Origin: JAJPHJ01 sp035622315
GTDB taxonomy: Bacteria > Vulcanimicrobiota > Vulcanimicrobiia > Eremiobacterales > Eremiobacteraceae
Assembly (NCBI GenBank): GCA_035622315.1
Contig: DASPVP010000068.1
Location: 1-48,477, forward strand
DNA length: 48,477 bases
Reading direction: 5' to 3'
Below, piece by piece: positions 16,603-26,236 of the stretch (the stretch's first letter is position 1; each line of letters starts with the position of its first letter). The position numbers were made by a program, and so were the translations under genes. The notes under the pieces were generated by a model. That model made no database searches. It was not told the origin of the DNA and saw only the letters and a program-made list of their open reading frames with translations.

Positions 16603-17376
16603 ATGTCGCTGCAAGCGGTCGAGCCGCGCGCGAGCTCTGCCGCAGCGTCCGACGACGTCGAGATGACGTTCACCGAGCACCTCGCGGAACTGCGCAGGCG
16701 CTTGCTTATTTCGATCGCGTCGGTCGCGATCATCTCGTTCGTCGCGCTACCGTTCATGTTCAACGGCACCGCGCTGCGTTTCGTCGAGAACGCCTTTTTG
16801 CGCGGCATCCCGCTCCACGTCTTCTCGCCGACTGAGATCATCCGCGTCTATCTGAAACTCTCGATCCTCATCGGCGTAGTCGCGTCCTTCCCTATCATCC
16901 TGTACCAGATCTACGCGTTCGTGGCCCCAGCGCTCGATCGTCGCGTCCGCGCGCGCGTCGTCTGGTACGCGCTGCCCAGTTTCGCGATGTCGGCGTTGGG
17001 CATCGCGTTCTGCGGCTTCCTCGTGTTACCGCTCGTCATGCACGCGCTGCTGCGGATCACGGAGGCGTCCGGTCTCGTCGGTACGTATCAGCTCGAGCCG
17101 ACCGTCGGGTTCATCACGCTCTTGCTCGCGATCTTCGCCGTGATGTTCCAACTGCCGATCGTGCTCTCGATCCTCGCGAGCGTCGGGCTGGTCAACGCAC
17201 GCATGCTCGCGCGGCAGTGGCGCTACGCGACGATCATCATCGTGATACTCGCAGCGATCGCGGCGCCCGACGGTAATCCGCTGACGATGTCCCTGCTCGC
17301 GGCGCCGTTGCTCGTGCTCTATGCGCTCAGCGTCATCGTCGTGCGCTTCACGCAGCCCAAAATCTCGCCGCGCTGA
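16603..17376 (+). CDS. tatC: Sec-independent translocase subunit TatC
   Basis: 257 residues with six hydrophobic segments. It recognises twin-arginine signal peptides in the inner membrane. The N-terminal MTFTEHLAELRRRLLIS with the conserved Glu and Arg residues, IIRVYLKLS, and FPIILYQIYAFVAPAL are TatC signatures. Together with tatA it gives a minimal TatAC system; no tatB is seen here. Downstream, before resB, a GCGAG/CTCGC inverted repeat (17401-17418) has no T-run and is too weak to call. Confidence 0.95.
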   Translation: MSLQAVEPRASSAAASDDVEMTFTEHLAELRRRLLISIASVAIISFVALPFMFNGTALRFVENAFLRGIPLHVFSPTEIIRVYLKLSILIGVVASFPIILYQIYAFVAPALDRRVRARVVWYALPSFAMSALGIAFCGFLVLPLVMHALLRITEASGLVGTYQLEPTVGFITLLLAIFAVMFQLPIVLSILASVGLVNARMLARQWRYATIIIVILAAIAAPDGNPLTMSLLAAPLLVLYALSVIVVRFTQPKISPR

Positions 17377-17507
17377 ACCTCGACTGAATTTCCTATGAAC
17401 GCGAGGGCGTGCTCTCGCGGGCGGACAAAAAGCGTTTGACTAAAGTCGCGCGCCTGCGCGTCGTATGGTCATAGGAGAGCCCTTTTTATGGCGAGAAGGC
17501 CGATTTG

Positions 17508-18929
17508 GTGAGTTCCGCTCGCACGCTCGCGTCTTCGAACCGGCCGTTGCTCGACGAGATCCTGGATCTCTTGAGCAACGTCATGTTCCCCGTGGTCGTC
17601 TTTCTCATCTGGGCGGTCGCGACGACGATCGGCACGGTGGTCGATCAGAACCAACCCGAGCAGCATTACTACGACTTCTATCCGCTGCCGCTGGCGAACG
17701 CCATCGTGCGCCTGCATCTCACAAACGTCTTCCACTCCGTGCCATACATCTCGCTCGTCGTGCTGCTGCTCGTCTCCATGTCGGTGTGCACGTTTCGGCG
17801 CGTCATCCCGAAGCGGTTTCCAAAAGATCGCGCAGTGCCGATCCGCAACTTCGGCTTGCATGCCGAACTCGCATCCGCCGAGACGCCGGAACGTGCGGAC
17901 GAAGCGGCGCGCGCCTATCTCGCCGCCAAGGGCTTCGGAGTCCGCCACGATCGCATCGACGGCGCGCACTGGATCTTTGGCGACAAGCAGAAATGGGCGC
18001 GCTATGGCGTCCTCGTCGCGCATCTCGGCTTCACGGTGATCGCCTTCGGCGTCTTTCTCGGCTGGCTGCGCGGTTTTTCCGGACAGGCGCTCGTCTTCAA
18101 AGGACAAAGCGCGTCGATCGCACCCGCGGGTCTGCGGTTGCACCTCGACGACTTCACGGCGACGTTCGTGCCGATCCAGACGCCGAACGGTCCTACCTAT
18201 CAAGCGCAGAAGTTCCAATCGAACGTGACGTTCACAGACGCACGCGGCGCCACGGAGCGCGCGCAAATCCTGGTGAACCACCCGCACGTCACGTCGGCGG
18301 GCGTGTACGTCTACCAGGCATCGTACAATTTTGCGGGTAATCTGCGGGTCACGCGCAACGGCAAACCCGCGACCTTGCAAACGCCCAGCGCCGAGTTGGG
18401 TCCGCAAGACGCCATCTTTTTGCCCGGCACGAGCAGAGCGATCGAGTACGGCACGCTGCTCGGTCCCTCAGACCCCTCGCAGACGCCGCCCGGGATTCCG
18501 CTGCCGTCGCATGACGAATACGCCTTGTGGGTCTTTCATGACAACATCCCCACGACCGATCGGCCCGTGCTGTTGCCGGTAGGCTCGAGCCTGTCAGTCG
18601 GGGACGGCTACACGATCACGGCGCTGCCGCCGACGCCGTCGAGCGGCTTCACCTATCGGTACGACCCCGGACAAGGCTGGGTGGGACTTGGGGCTCTCAT
18701 CCTCGTCGCGGGTTTCGTCATGGCGCTGTTCTTCGTGCCGGTGAAGCTCTACGTCAAAGTCGCGCAAAGCGACGCTGGGTGCAGCGTCGAAGTGGCGGCG
18801 ACCACAACCAAGGGCAACGCCATCTACGAAGACGGTTTCGGCGCGCTCATCGCGGGCTTACGCGGCGCGGTCGCGACCACGCAGAACCCAAGAACTCGAC
18901 CCGATCGACAGGTGGAGGCATATGCCTAA
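17508..18929 (+). CDS. resB: Cytochrome c biogenesis protein ResB (system II, Ccs1-type)
   Basis: About 473 residues from GTG 17508 (AAGG eight bases upstream; TTG 17505 is the alternative). Three N-terminal membrane segments, a large extracytoplasmic domain (about residues 200-395) and a final membrane helix (VGLGALILVAGFVMALFFVP) make the ResB plan. ARYGVLVAHLGFTVIAFGVF contains the conserved His. With CcsA it exports heme and attaches it to c-type apocytochromes. ccsA overlaps its end by 8 bases. Confidence 0.9.
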   Translation: MSSARTLASSNRPLLDEILDLLSNVMFPVVVFLIWAVATTIGTVVDQNQPEQHYYDFYPLPLANAIVRLHLTNVFHSVPYISLVVLLLVSMSVCTFRRVIPKRFPKDRAVPIRNFGLHAELASAETPERADEAARAYLAAKGFGVRHDRIDGAHWIFGDKQKWARYGVLVAHLGFTVIAFGVFLGWLRGFSGQALVFKGQSASIAPAGLRLHLDDFTATFVPIQTPNGPTYQAQKFQSNVTFTDARGATERAQILVNHPHVTSAGVYVYQASYNFAGNLRVTRNGKPATLQTPSAELGPQDAIFLPGTSRAIEYGTLLGPSDPSQTPPGIPLPSHDEYALWVFHDNIPTTDRPVLLPVGSSLSVGDGYTITALPPTPSSGFTYRYDPGQGWVGLGALILVAGFVMALFFVPVKLYVKVAQSDAGCSVEVAATTTKGNAIYEDGFGALIAGLRGAVATTQNPRTRPDRQVEAYA

Positions 18930-19872
18930 CAGCGGTTTGTACTCGCAGTACAACACGAACGAACAAGCATCCATAACCGCGCACACGCTGCAATACATGG
19001 GCTGGTACGAAGCGGCCGTCGTCGTCTACATCTTGGCCGCCGCGGCGTTCCTCGCGTATTGGTTTTTCCGCAGCAACGCGGTGCTCGGCACGGCGATCGC
19101 GCTCTCAGTGGCGGGACTCGGCTGTCAGGCCGCAAGCCTCGGGCTGCGCGCGGCCTACGCGCATCACGTGCCGTGGAACGATCTCTATGGCTCGCTCTCG
19201 GTCGTCGCCTTCTGGGCGGTCTTGCTGTTTCTCATCTTCGGGTCGCGCTTCAAGCTGTGGTACGCCGGCCCGCTCGTGCTCGGTTTCACGGATGCGCTTC
19301 TCGCTTACGCGCGCGGTTGGAACAAAGGGTTGGAACCCCTCGTACCGTCGCTGCAAAGTCCTTGGATCTTGATCCACGTCCCGATCGTGCTCGCCTCGTA
19401 TGCGGCATTCCTCATCGGCTTCGCGACGAGCATCCTCTACTTGCTCAAGAAATGGGATGAGGATCGCATCGCTGCGATCGCGGGGAAATCCGTTGGCGCG
19501 GCGGTCGCCGCAGAGCCGCAGGCCCTCGGCAGGCCGGCGTGGTTGAGCTGGCTCGACACGGTTCCGGCCTCATCGCGTTTGGATGTCATCTCGTACCGCG
19601 TGATCGCGGTCGGCGAGATCTTGCTCACCGTGGGCATCATACTCGGTGGAGTATGGGCGCACATGGCCTGGGGTAGTTACTGGCAATGGGATCCAAAAGA
19701 GACGGCGGCGCTTGTCTCATGGATCATCTACGCGGCGTACCTGCACCTGCACACGCGGCCATCGATGCGGGGCCCGGTCACCGCCTGGCTCTCGGTGATC
19801 GGTTTTCTTTCAATCCTGTTCTGCTACTTCGGCGTGAACATCTGGATCAGCGGCCTGCACTCGTACAAATAG
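18922..19872 (+). CDS. ccsA: Cytochrome c biogenesis protein CcsA/ResC
   Basis: 316 residues, about eight membrane helices. The WWD-type heme-handling loop is visible as WGSYWQWDPKETAALVSW, flanked by His residues in WAHMAW and YLHLHTRPS. It begins inside resB, so the two subunits of the system II synthase are translationally coupled. This implies that the organism makes periplasmic c-type cytochromes. Confidence 0.93.
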   Translation: MPNSGLYSQYNTNEQASITAHTLQYMGWYEAAVVVYILAAAAFLAYWFFRSNAVLGTAIALSVAGLGCQAASLGLRAAYAHHVPWNDLYGSLSVVAFWAVLLFLIFGSRFKLWYAGPLVLGFTDALLAYARGWNKGLEPLVPSLQSPWILIHVPIVLASYAAFLIGFATSILYLLKKWDEDRIAAIAGKSVGAAVAAEPQALGRPAWLSWLDTVPASSRLDVISYRVIAVGEILLTVGIILGGVWAHMAWGSYWQWDPKETAALVSWIIYAAYLHLHTRPSMRGPVTAWLSVIGFLSILFCYFGVNIWISGLHSYK

Positions 19873-19899
19873 CCCGCTTTTCGTCCGAGTCATCCCCGG

Positions 19900-21576
19900 T
19901 CAGTTCGGCCGGTTCGAAACGAGCCACAGCTTCGGCTCGCGTCGCAGCACCCACAGCTTCACGCCCTGCTGCTCGAAGTCTGCTGCGTCTTGCGGACGGA
20001 CGACGCACAGAACGCGCGCGGGCTGGTCGAAGAAATCCTTGGGATGGGCGTCGTCTTCCGAGTCGCCGACCCATGTGACGCCGTCGCCGTCGGTATAGAA
20101 CAAGAGCGAGATCCCGCCGGGCAATCCGGCCGTGCCGATCTGATCGCCTGGGCGGTAGTAGGACATGACCGTCTGCGCCATGCCCTTCATCGGCTTGAAC
20201 GCCTCGGCGCGCGGCAAGATCGAGAAGATGACCGCATAGATCAGACCGCCCATCACGACCGCGAGCCCCACAGGCGCGACCCACACGCGATTGGTCAGAT
20301 AGGTGACGAGCCACGTGGCGATCGCGGGCGGTATGACGAACCAGGCGAGCAGTTCGAGCGCTGGAGCGAGCGCGTGGAAGGGTCCGGCCACCTGCGTCTC
20401 GCCGTAGAAGACCGCGACGATCGCGATGAGCACGAGCGAGGCGGGCAGCACGATGAGCGCGCCGCGCAGCGCCTTGACGTCGTTGCGCTCGAGCGCGTCG
20501 CTGACGACGCGTCCGACGAGGATGCCCAAGCTCGGGAAGATCGCCGCGATGTAGTTGGGCAGCTTCGTTTGCGCGACGGAGAAGAAGATGAAGGGCAGGA
20601 TCGTGGCGACGAGCAGATACCGCGCCGCATCGTCACCCGACTGCCAGGCCGTCTTGATGGCCTTCGGAACGAAGGCGATGTACGGGAAGAAGCCCGCTGC
20701 GACCACTGGGATGTAATACCAGAAGGGGCCAGGCTGGTTCTCGAAGGGCGTCAGAAAACGGCCGACGTTGCTGACGCCGAAGTAGTACGAGAGAAAGCCG
20801 GCGCCGTGCACCAAGGCAGCAGCTGCGAACCACGAGCCAGCGATCGCGATGTAGACCACCGTCCCCGCGAGCCAAGGCAGCCCCTCGAAGATGCGCACCG
20901 GGCGATGCGTCGCCGTCTGCCAAGCCCAGTAACCGGCGAGGATCAGGATCGGCAGCACGATCGCGACCGGACCCTTCGCGAGCGTCCCAAGCGCCGCCGC
21001 GACCACGGCAATCCAAAACGCGCCACGATCGCGGTCGTGGACCGCGAAGAAGATCCAGAACGTGGCCACCGTCATGCACGTGACGAGCATCGTGTCGAGG
21101 ATGGCGATGCGCGCGAGCATCACCCACTCGAGACAACCCGCCGCCGCGAGCACGGCGATGAGTCCCGCGATCTCTCCGTACATGCGCCGGCCTGCGAGAT
21201 AGACCGCGAGGGCCGTCAACATGCCGAAGGCCGCGCTGGGCAATCGCAGCGCGAACTCGTTGAGACCGAAAGCGCGCACCGACGCGGCCGCGATCCAAAA
21301 CCACAGCGGCGGATGGATGAGCCACGGGTGGAAGTTGAAGTGCAGCGTCAGGAAGTCGCCCGTGCGGAACAGCTCCTTGACGATCTCCCCGTAGGTCGTC
21401 TCGCTGTTATCCCACAGCGCGCCGGCGCCGAGCTGCAGGAAATACAAGGACGCGATAAAGGTGAAAACGCCAAGCCGCAGCAGCCACAAGGTGGACGCCG
21501 AAAGTTGCACCGCACCACGCACGCGAAAGAACTTGGGACGCACCGCGGAATATACCTGCCGTGGCGAGCGTTCCAT
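19900..21576 (-). CDS. ArnT/PMT-like membrane glycosyltransferase (GT39/GT83 family)
   Basis: About 558 residues if started at ATG 21574-21576; a longer reading to 21636 overlaps hemC more deeply and looks spurious. Around 11-12 membrane helices fill it. Near the N-terminus are LWDNSETTYGEIVKELFRTG and HPWLIHPPLWFW, matching the DE-type acidic motif and the H-P-P-L loop of lipid-linked-sugar transferases. Such enzymes move sugars from polyprenyl phosphate to lipid A, proteins or glycans outside the inner membrane. The acceptor is unknown. It ends 27 bases from the ccsA stop (convergent). Confidence 0.8.
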   Translation of the reverse strand: MERSPRQVYSAVRPKFFRVRGAVQLSASTLWLLRLGVFTFIASLYFLQLGAGALWDNSETTYGEIVKELFRTGDFLTLHFNFHPWLIHPPLWFWIAAASVRAFGLNEFALRLPSAAFGMLTALAVYLAGRRMYGEIAGLIAVLAAAGCLEWVMLARIAILDTMLVTCMTVATFWIFFAVHDRDRGAFWIAVVAAALGTLAKGPVAIVLPILILAGYWAWQTATHRPVRIFEGLPWLAGTVVYIAIAGSWFAAAALVHGAGFLSYYFGVSNVGRFLTPFENQPGPFWYYIPVVAAGFFPYIAFVPKAIKTAWQSGDDAARYLLVATILPFIFFSVAQTKLPNYIAAIFPSLGILVGRVVSDALERNDVKALRGALIVLPASLVLIAIVAVFYGETQVAGPFHALAPALELLAWFVIPPAIATWLVTYLTNRVWVAPVGLAVVMGGLIYAVIFSILPRAEAFKPMKGMAQTVMSYYRPGDQIGTAGLPGGISLLFYTDGDGVTWVGDSEDDAHPKDFFDQPARVLCVVRPQDAADFEQQGVKLWVLRREPKLWLVSNRPN

Positions 21577-22541
21577 CGCGGTCCCTCCGACACACCTTGC
21601 GCGTGGCCACGCGGGCGAGCCGCCTCGCGCTCGCACAAACGCGGCTCGTGGTCGATGCGTTGCGCGCGCGCGGCGAGATTAACGTCGAGATAATCCCCGT
21701 GACGACGAAGGGCGATCGCGAAGCGGAGCGCAGTTTGACGGCCATCGGTGGCGAGGGCGTGTTCGTGCGCGAACTGTTCGCTGCGCTCGCGGACGACACG
21801 GCCGACATCGCCGTCCACTCGCTGAAGGATCTGCCGACCGAGCTGCCGCCGGACGTGGCCGCAGGCGTCGTGCCGGAACGCGATGACGCACGCGACGCGA
21901 TCGTGTCGCGCGACGCTCCGATCGAGGGGATAGATGCGCTGCCGCACGGCGCGCGCGTCGGAACGAGTTCCTTGCGCCGAGCTGCGCAGCTGCTTTTGCG
22001 ACGACCCGATCTCGAGATCGTTCCGCTGCGCGGCAACGTCGACACGCGCGTGCGCAAGCTGCGCGAAGGGGCATGCGACGCCGCGGTCCTCGCCTACGCC
22101 GGCCTGCGCCGAGCGGATCTGGTCGACGTGCTCGCGCCGACACCGCTCGAGCCGGAAGATATGGTGCCGGCTGCCGGTCAAGGCGCGCTCTTCGTGCAGT
22201 GCAGAGCTGACGACGAAGACACGTGGCGCACCATCGCGCCGCTCGAACATGCCCAAAGCGCGCTCGCGACGAGCATGGAGCGTGCCTTCCTCGCCGCGGT
22301 CGGGGGCGGGTGTGTCGCGCCGATCGGCGTGCATGCGCGGATCGAGGGTGAAGCGTACCAGCTGTGGGCGATCGTCGCCGCGACAGACGGAACCCGAGCA
22401 TTGCGAGAAATGCGTAGCGGCAGCGCGCGCGACGCAGCGGAAGCCAGGGCCTGCGTCGAATCCGTCGCCTCCGACATGCTGCAAGGCGGAGCAGGCGACT
22501 TGATCGCGCGCGCACGGCATACGGAGCGAGGCCAAGGATGA
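21561..22541 (+). CDS. hemC: Hydroxymethylbilane synthase (porphobilinogen deaminase)
   Basis: 326 residues from GTG 21561; starts a few codons further in are also possible. It polymerises four porphobilinogens. Seen are LRVATRASRLALAQT at the N-terminus, DIAVHSLKDLPTE, VGTSSLRRAAQL, PLRGNVDTRVRKLREG, PAAGQGALFVQCR, and the dipyrromethane-cofactor Cys in AVGGGCVAPIGVHA. Its start overlaps the start of the divergent glycosyltransferase by about 16 bases. First gene of the heme cluster; overlaps hemB by 4 bases. Confidence 0.95.
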   Translation: MASVPSRSLRHTLRVATRASRLALAQTRLVVDALRARGEINVEIIPVTTKGDREAERSLTAIGGEGVFVRELFAALADDTADIAVHSLKDLPTELPPDVAAGVVPERDDARDAIVSRDAPIEGIDALPHGARVGTSSLRRAAQLLLRRPDLEIVPLRGNVDTRVRKLREGACDAAVLAYAGLRRADLVDVLAPTPLEPEDMVPAAGQGALFVQCRADDEDTWRTIAPLEHAQSALATSMERAFLAAVGGGCVAPIGVHARIEGEAYQLWAIVAATDGTRALREMRSGSARDAAEARACVESVASDMLQGGAGDLIARARHTERGQG

Positions 22542-23566
22542 AACCAATGAAATCGGTACGGCCGCCACGCGAACCCGCCGCGGCCGAGAGCGCCATGCCG
22601 ATCCCGGTGAAGCGCCCCCGACGACTGCGACGCACGCCCGCCATGCGCGCTCTGGTCGCGGAGCACAGCGTGCATGTGGAGGATCTGATCGAGCCGCTCT
22701 TCGTCGTGCCGGGCACCGGTGTGAAGCAAGAGATCTCCTCGATGCCAGGCGTTTTTCAGCAATCGGTCGATCGCATCGCTGAAGATGCAAAAGCCGCGGC
22801 GCAGCTCGGCATCCGTGCGCTCCTGCTCTTCGGGATTCCGGAGACGAAAGACGAACGCGCTTCCGCGCTCGCCGACCCGGCCGGCGAGGTGCAACGCGCT
22901 ATCGCCGCGATCAAACGGGCCGCGCCTGAGCTCCTCGTGCTCGCCGATCTCTGCGCGTGTGAGTATACCTCGCACGGCCACTGCGGGCTGCTTGACGAGC
23001 GCGGTGTCGTGGACAACGACAGCACGCTCGCGCTGCTCGCGCGAGGCGCGCTCTCGTACGCGGATGCCGGCGTCGATCTCGTGGCCCCCTCCGACATGAT
23101 GGATGGACGCGTGGCGGCGATCCGTCATGCGCTCGATGCGCACGGCCACCAGGAGACCGGAATCCTCTCGTATGCGGTCAAGTATGCCTCGGCCTTTTAC
23201 GGCCCGTTCCGCGAGGCGGCGGAGTCCGCACCTACCTTCGGCGACCGGCGCAGTCACCAGATGGACCCGCCCAACGCGCGCGAGGCGATCCGGGAGGCGA
23301 CGCTCGACGTGGACGAAGGCGCGGATATGATCATGGTCAAGCCAGCGTTGCCGTACCTCGACGTGCTTTGGCGGGTCAAGCAGTCGGTCGACGTACCAGT
23401 CGCCGTCTACAATGTGAGCGGCGAATATTCGATGATCAAGGCGGCCGCGCGCAACGGGTGGATCGATGAAGAGCGCGTGGTCGACGAGCTGTTGGTGGGG
23501 TGCAAGCGCGCCGGGGCCGACGCGATCGTCACGTATTTCGCGCGCGCTTTCGCCAAGCGGCAGTAG
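22538..23566 (+). CDS. hemB: Delta-aminolevulinic acid dehydratase (porphobilinogen synthase)
   Basis: 342 residues from ATG 22538. It condenses two ALA molecules. The Cys-rich zinc-type site reads DLCACEYTSHGHCG. The two active-site lysines lie in ILSYAVKYASAFYGPFREA and MIMVKPALPYLD. QMDPPNAREAIREA and VYNVSGEYSMIKAA are further signatures. The first 25 or so residues look like an unconserved extension. Confidence 0.96.
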   Translation: MKPMKSVRPPREPAAAESAMPIPVKRPRRLRRTPAMRALVAEHSVHVEDLIEPLFVVPGTGVKQEISSMPGVFQQSVDRIAEDAKAAAQLGIRALLLFGIPETKDERASALADPAGEVQRAIAAIKRAAPELLVLADLCACEYTSHGHCGLLDERGVVDNDSTLALLARGALSYADAGVDLVAPSDMMDGRVAAIRHALDAHGHQETGILSYAVKYASAFYGPFREAAESAPTFGDRRSHQMDPPNAREAIREATLDVDEGADMIMVKPALPYLDVLWRVKQSVDVPVAVYNVSGEYSMIKAAARNGWIDEERVVDELLVGCKRAGADAIVTYFARAFAKRQ

Positions 23567-23578
23567 AGCACTCGCGTC

Positions 23579-24175
23579 GTGGGCAACGGCGTGCGACTGA
23601 CGATCGTGTTGCTCGCGGGGGGGCGCGCGACTCGGCTGCCTGGAAAACTCGACCTGCGTATCGGCGATGAGTCGATGCTCGAACGGGTGGCGCGCCGCTT
23701 GCGCTTATCCGGGTGTCCTTTGGTGTTGAGCGTCCGTTCCGCGGCTCCACTCGCGGGAGCTCTGTCGGACGTGCCGCACATATCCGATGCGTACGCGGAT
23801 GCAGGCCCTCTGGGCGGCCTGGCCTCCGCCGCGGCGCACGTGACGACGCCGCTGCTCTTCGCCGCGGCCGCCGATCTGCCGCATCTCGATGCGCGCGCCA
23901 TCGATGCCGTCGTGCAGCGCTACGAGGCGGAAACCGCGCCGGTCGAAGCCGTCGTGCCGCGCCATCCGGACGGAACCATCGAACCCTTGGCCGCCTTGTA
24001 CGATACCCACGCGCTGCGCGCGAGCGCGGAGCGCGCGATCGCGAACGGCAGACTGCGCGTCAGCGACACGCTACGCTCCTTGCGCGTCGTCTATCGCGAG
24101 ATTCCGGCGGTCGAGGAAAGCCTCTACCACAACGTCAATACCGCGGAAGACTTCGAGCACATCGAACGCCCATGA
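23579..24175 (+). CDS. mobA: MobA-like molybdenum cofactor guanylyltransferase / NTP transferase
   Basis: 198 residues from GTG 23579. The nucleotidyltransferase signature is LLAGGRATRLPGKLDLRIG (LAGGxSxRxGxxK type), followed by VPHISDAYADAGPLGGLASA and FAAAADLPHLDARAID with the metal-binding Asp. MobA attaches GMP to molybdopterin to make bis-MGD for respiratory oxidoreductases. Another sugar or cofactor NTP transferase is not excluded. It sits inside the heme cluster and overlaps hemL by 4 bases. Confidence 0.75.
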   Translation: MGNGVRLTIVLLAGGRATRLPGKLDLRIGDESMLERVARRLRLSGCPLVLSVRSAAPLAGALSDVPHISDAYADAGPLGGLASAAAHVTTPLLFAAAADLPHLDARAIDAVVQRYEAETAPVEAVVPRHPDGTIEPLAALYDTHALRASAERAIANGRLRVSDTLRSLRVVYREIPAVEESLYHNVNTAEDFEHIERP

Positions 24176-25473
24176 CGAAAACTCGATCCGACGCGCTCTT
24201 CGCAGCGGCGCAACAGCTGTTCCCTGGCGGCGTCAACTCGCCGGTGCGCGCCTTCCGGAGCGTCGGCGGCACGCCGCGCTTTCTCACGCGAGGCGAGGGC
24301 GCCCGCGTCTTCGACGCCGACGGTCGCGAGTACATCGACTACGTCATGTCCTGGGGGCCGCTCATCGCGGGTCACGCGCATCCATCCATCGTGACCGCGG
24401 TGGCCCGCGCAGCCGCCGACGGCACCACGTTCGGCGCCCCAAACGAACGCGAGCTCGAGCTCGCGCGTCTGATCCAGCAAGCGATGCCGTCGCTCGAACT
24501 CATGCGTTTCGTCAGCTCGGGTACCGAAGCTGCCATGAGCGCGTTGCGCCTTTGCCGCGCGTACACAAAGCGCGATCTCGTGCTCAAGTTCGCCGGCTGT
24601 TATCATGGCCACGCGGACGCCATGCTCGTGGACGCAGGCTCAGGCGCGCTTGCCTTCGGTTGTCCAAGCTCGCCCGGCGTGCCGGCTGCCGCTGCCGGAC
24701 AGACCATCGTCATCGAGTACAACGACACCGCAGCGCTGCGCGATCTGTTCGCCAAGCTCGGTGATAAGATCGCATGCGCGATGATCGAACCGATCGCGGC
24801 GAACATGGGACTCGTGCTCCCCGATCCCGACTTTCTTCGCTCGCTCCGAGAGTTGACGGAGCAGCATGGCACGTTGCTCGTGTTCGACGAGGTGATCACC
24901 GGTTTTCGCATCGGCCTTGGGGGTGCCCAAGCGCGCTTCGGGATCGTGCCGGATCTGACGTGCCTTGGGAAGATCATCGGCGGCGGCTTGCCGGTCGGCG
25001 CTTTCGGCGGGCGAGCGGATGTCATGCGGCATCTCTCACCGCTTGGCGATGTCTACCAAGCGGGAACGCTGTCGGGCAATCCGGTCGCGATGGCCGCCGG
25101 CGCCGCTCAGCTCCGCCTGCTGCAGGAGCCTAACGTCTACGAGCGTCTCGAGCAGACCGCGAGCGTGCTCGAGACAGGTTTGCGCGACGCCTTCGCGAGC
25201 CAAGAGGTCGCGGTCCAGCTGCATCGCGTAGGTTCGATCTTCGGCGTGTTCTTCTCCGCGAAGCCCGTCAAGGATCTGTCGACCGTACGCGCAGCGGACG
25301 CAAAGGCGTACGCGCGGTTTTTCCACGCGATGCTCGAACGCGGCGTCTACCTAGCGCCCTCGGCCTTCGAGGTGGGGTTCGTGTCGCTCGCGCACAGCCC
25401 GATCGATGTCGAGAGCACGGTCGCGGCGGCGTCGGACGCGCTTTCCGCTTTGCACGAACGGTCGCACCGCTGA
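24172..25473 (+). CDS. hemL: Glutamate-1-semialdehyde 2,1-aminomutase
   Basis: 433 residues from ATG 24172, overlapping the mobA stop; a longer in-frame reading to 23713 is a shadow of mobA. It makes ALA in the C5 pathway. Seen are FPGGVNSPVRAFRSVGG, YIDYVMSWGPLIAGHAHP, FVSSGTEAAMSALRLCRAYT, KFAGCYHGHADAMLV, FDEVITGFR and the PLP lysine in TCLGKIIGGGLPVGAFGG. Full length. Confidence 0.96.
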   Translation: MTKTRSDALFAAAQQLFPGGVNSPVRAFRSVGGTPRFLTRGEGARVFDADGREYIDYVMSWGPLIAGHAHPSIVTAVARAAADGTTFGAPNERELELARLIQQAMPSLELMRFVSSGTEAAMSALRLCRAYTKRDLVLKFAGCYHGHADAMLVDAGSGALAFGCPSSPGVPAAAAGQTIVIEYNDTAALRDLFAKLGDKIACAMIEPIAANMGLVLPDPDFLRSLRELTEQHGTLLVFDEVITGFRIGLGGAQARFGIVPDLTCLGKIIGGGLPVGAFGGRADVMRHLSPLGDVYQAGTLSGNPVAMAAGAAQLRLLQEPNVYERLEQTASVLETGLRDAFASQEVAVQLHRVGSIFGVFFSAKPVKDLSTVRAADAKAYARFFHAMLERGVYLAPSAFEVGFVSLAHSPIDVESTVAAASDALSALHERSHR

Positions 25474-25474
25474 C

Positions 25475-26176
25475 ATGCGCGCGCTGCGATCGGTGAAGCG
25501 ACGAGCGATGCAGGCGAGCAACGGGAAGGCGCGCATCCGGCGTCCGCGCGGCGCGCGCCAGCGCAGCCTCGACGCGAGCATCCCGCGTCTTTTCCTCTAT
25601 CACCGGGGTTTGGAAGATGCGCTGCGCGAGGGAGCCCGCGTGATGACTTCGCACGAGTTGGCGGGGCGGGTCGGGCGCGGCATCTCCTCGACGCAGATCC
25701 GCAAGGACCTTTCTTCGCTTGGCAGTTTGGGCCGGCGCGGTCAAGGCTACGATGTGGCATCGCTCGTGCGCAAGCTCGCCGGCATCCTCGGGTTGGATCG
25801 CGACTGGCGCATCGCGATCGTCGGTTTCGGGCACCTCGGCCGTGCGCTCGCGACCTTTCTCGAGCTGCGCGAAGAGAAGTTCCACATCGCCGCGATCTTC
25901 GACACCGATCCGCATCTCGTGGGCACCCGCTGGCGCGATCTCTCGATCAGCCATCTGGACGATCTCGCGCGCATCTTGCCCGTGCTGGGTTGCGGCATCG
26001 GGATCATCACGGCACCTGCATCCGCGGCCCAAGCGGTCGCCGATAAGCTCGTGGCAGCAGGCGTCGGGGCGCTGCTCAACTTCGCGCCGACGAGCCTCGC
26101 CCTCAACGGCGATGTCGCGATCCGCTCGATCGACCTCGCGTCCGAACTGTCGATCCTGACGCACCACCTCGCCTGA
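25475..26176 (+). CDS. rex: Redox-sensing transcriptional repressor Rex
   Basis: About 233 residues from ATG 25475 directly after the hemL stop; ATG 25508 is an alternative that would remove an Arg-rich tail. Rex senses NADH/NAD+ and represses respiratory genes when NADH is high. The winged-helix part reads IPRLFLYHRGLEDAL and ISSTQIRKDLSSLGSLGRRG (the classic SAxQxRKDLSxFGxFGxRG motif in variant form), and the Rossmann part IAIVGFGHLGRALATF, DTDPHLVGT. Its place between hemL and hemA suggests redox control of heme synthesis; I found no TTGTGA-type palindrome in the short gaps. Confidence 0.92.
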   Translation: MRALRSVKRRAMQASNGKARIRRPRGARQRSLDASIPRLFLYHRGLEDALREGARVMTSHELAGRVGRGISSTQIRKDLSSLGSLGRRGQGYDVASLVRKLAGILGLDRDWRIAIVGFGHLGRALATFLELREEKFHIAAIFDTDPHLVGTRWRDLSISHLDDLARILPVLGCGIGIITAPASAAQAVADKLVAAGVGALLNFAPTSLALNGDVAIRSIDLASELSILTHHLA

Positions 26177-26236
26177 CGACATTTGACGCTCCGGGCCACA
26201 GGGATGGCTTTGGGGCGGGAGAAAACGGACCGTCCC

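Noticed and set aside
17401..17418. GCGAG/CTCGC inverted repeat after tatC as a terminator
   Set aside because: Stem includes a G-T pair and no T-run follows; resB downstream is likely read from nearby, so the evidence is too weak.
19990..21693. 567-codon open frame on the plus strand
   Set aside because: It is the antisense of the glycosyltransferase and the start of hemC. The product is Arg/Asp/Glu-rich low-complexity sequence, and the opposite strand reads a clear membrane enzyme.
21348..22790. 480-codon open frame on the minus strand
   Set aside because: Shadow of hemC; hemC motifs on the plus strand are unambiguous.
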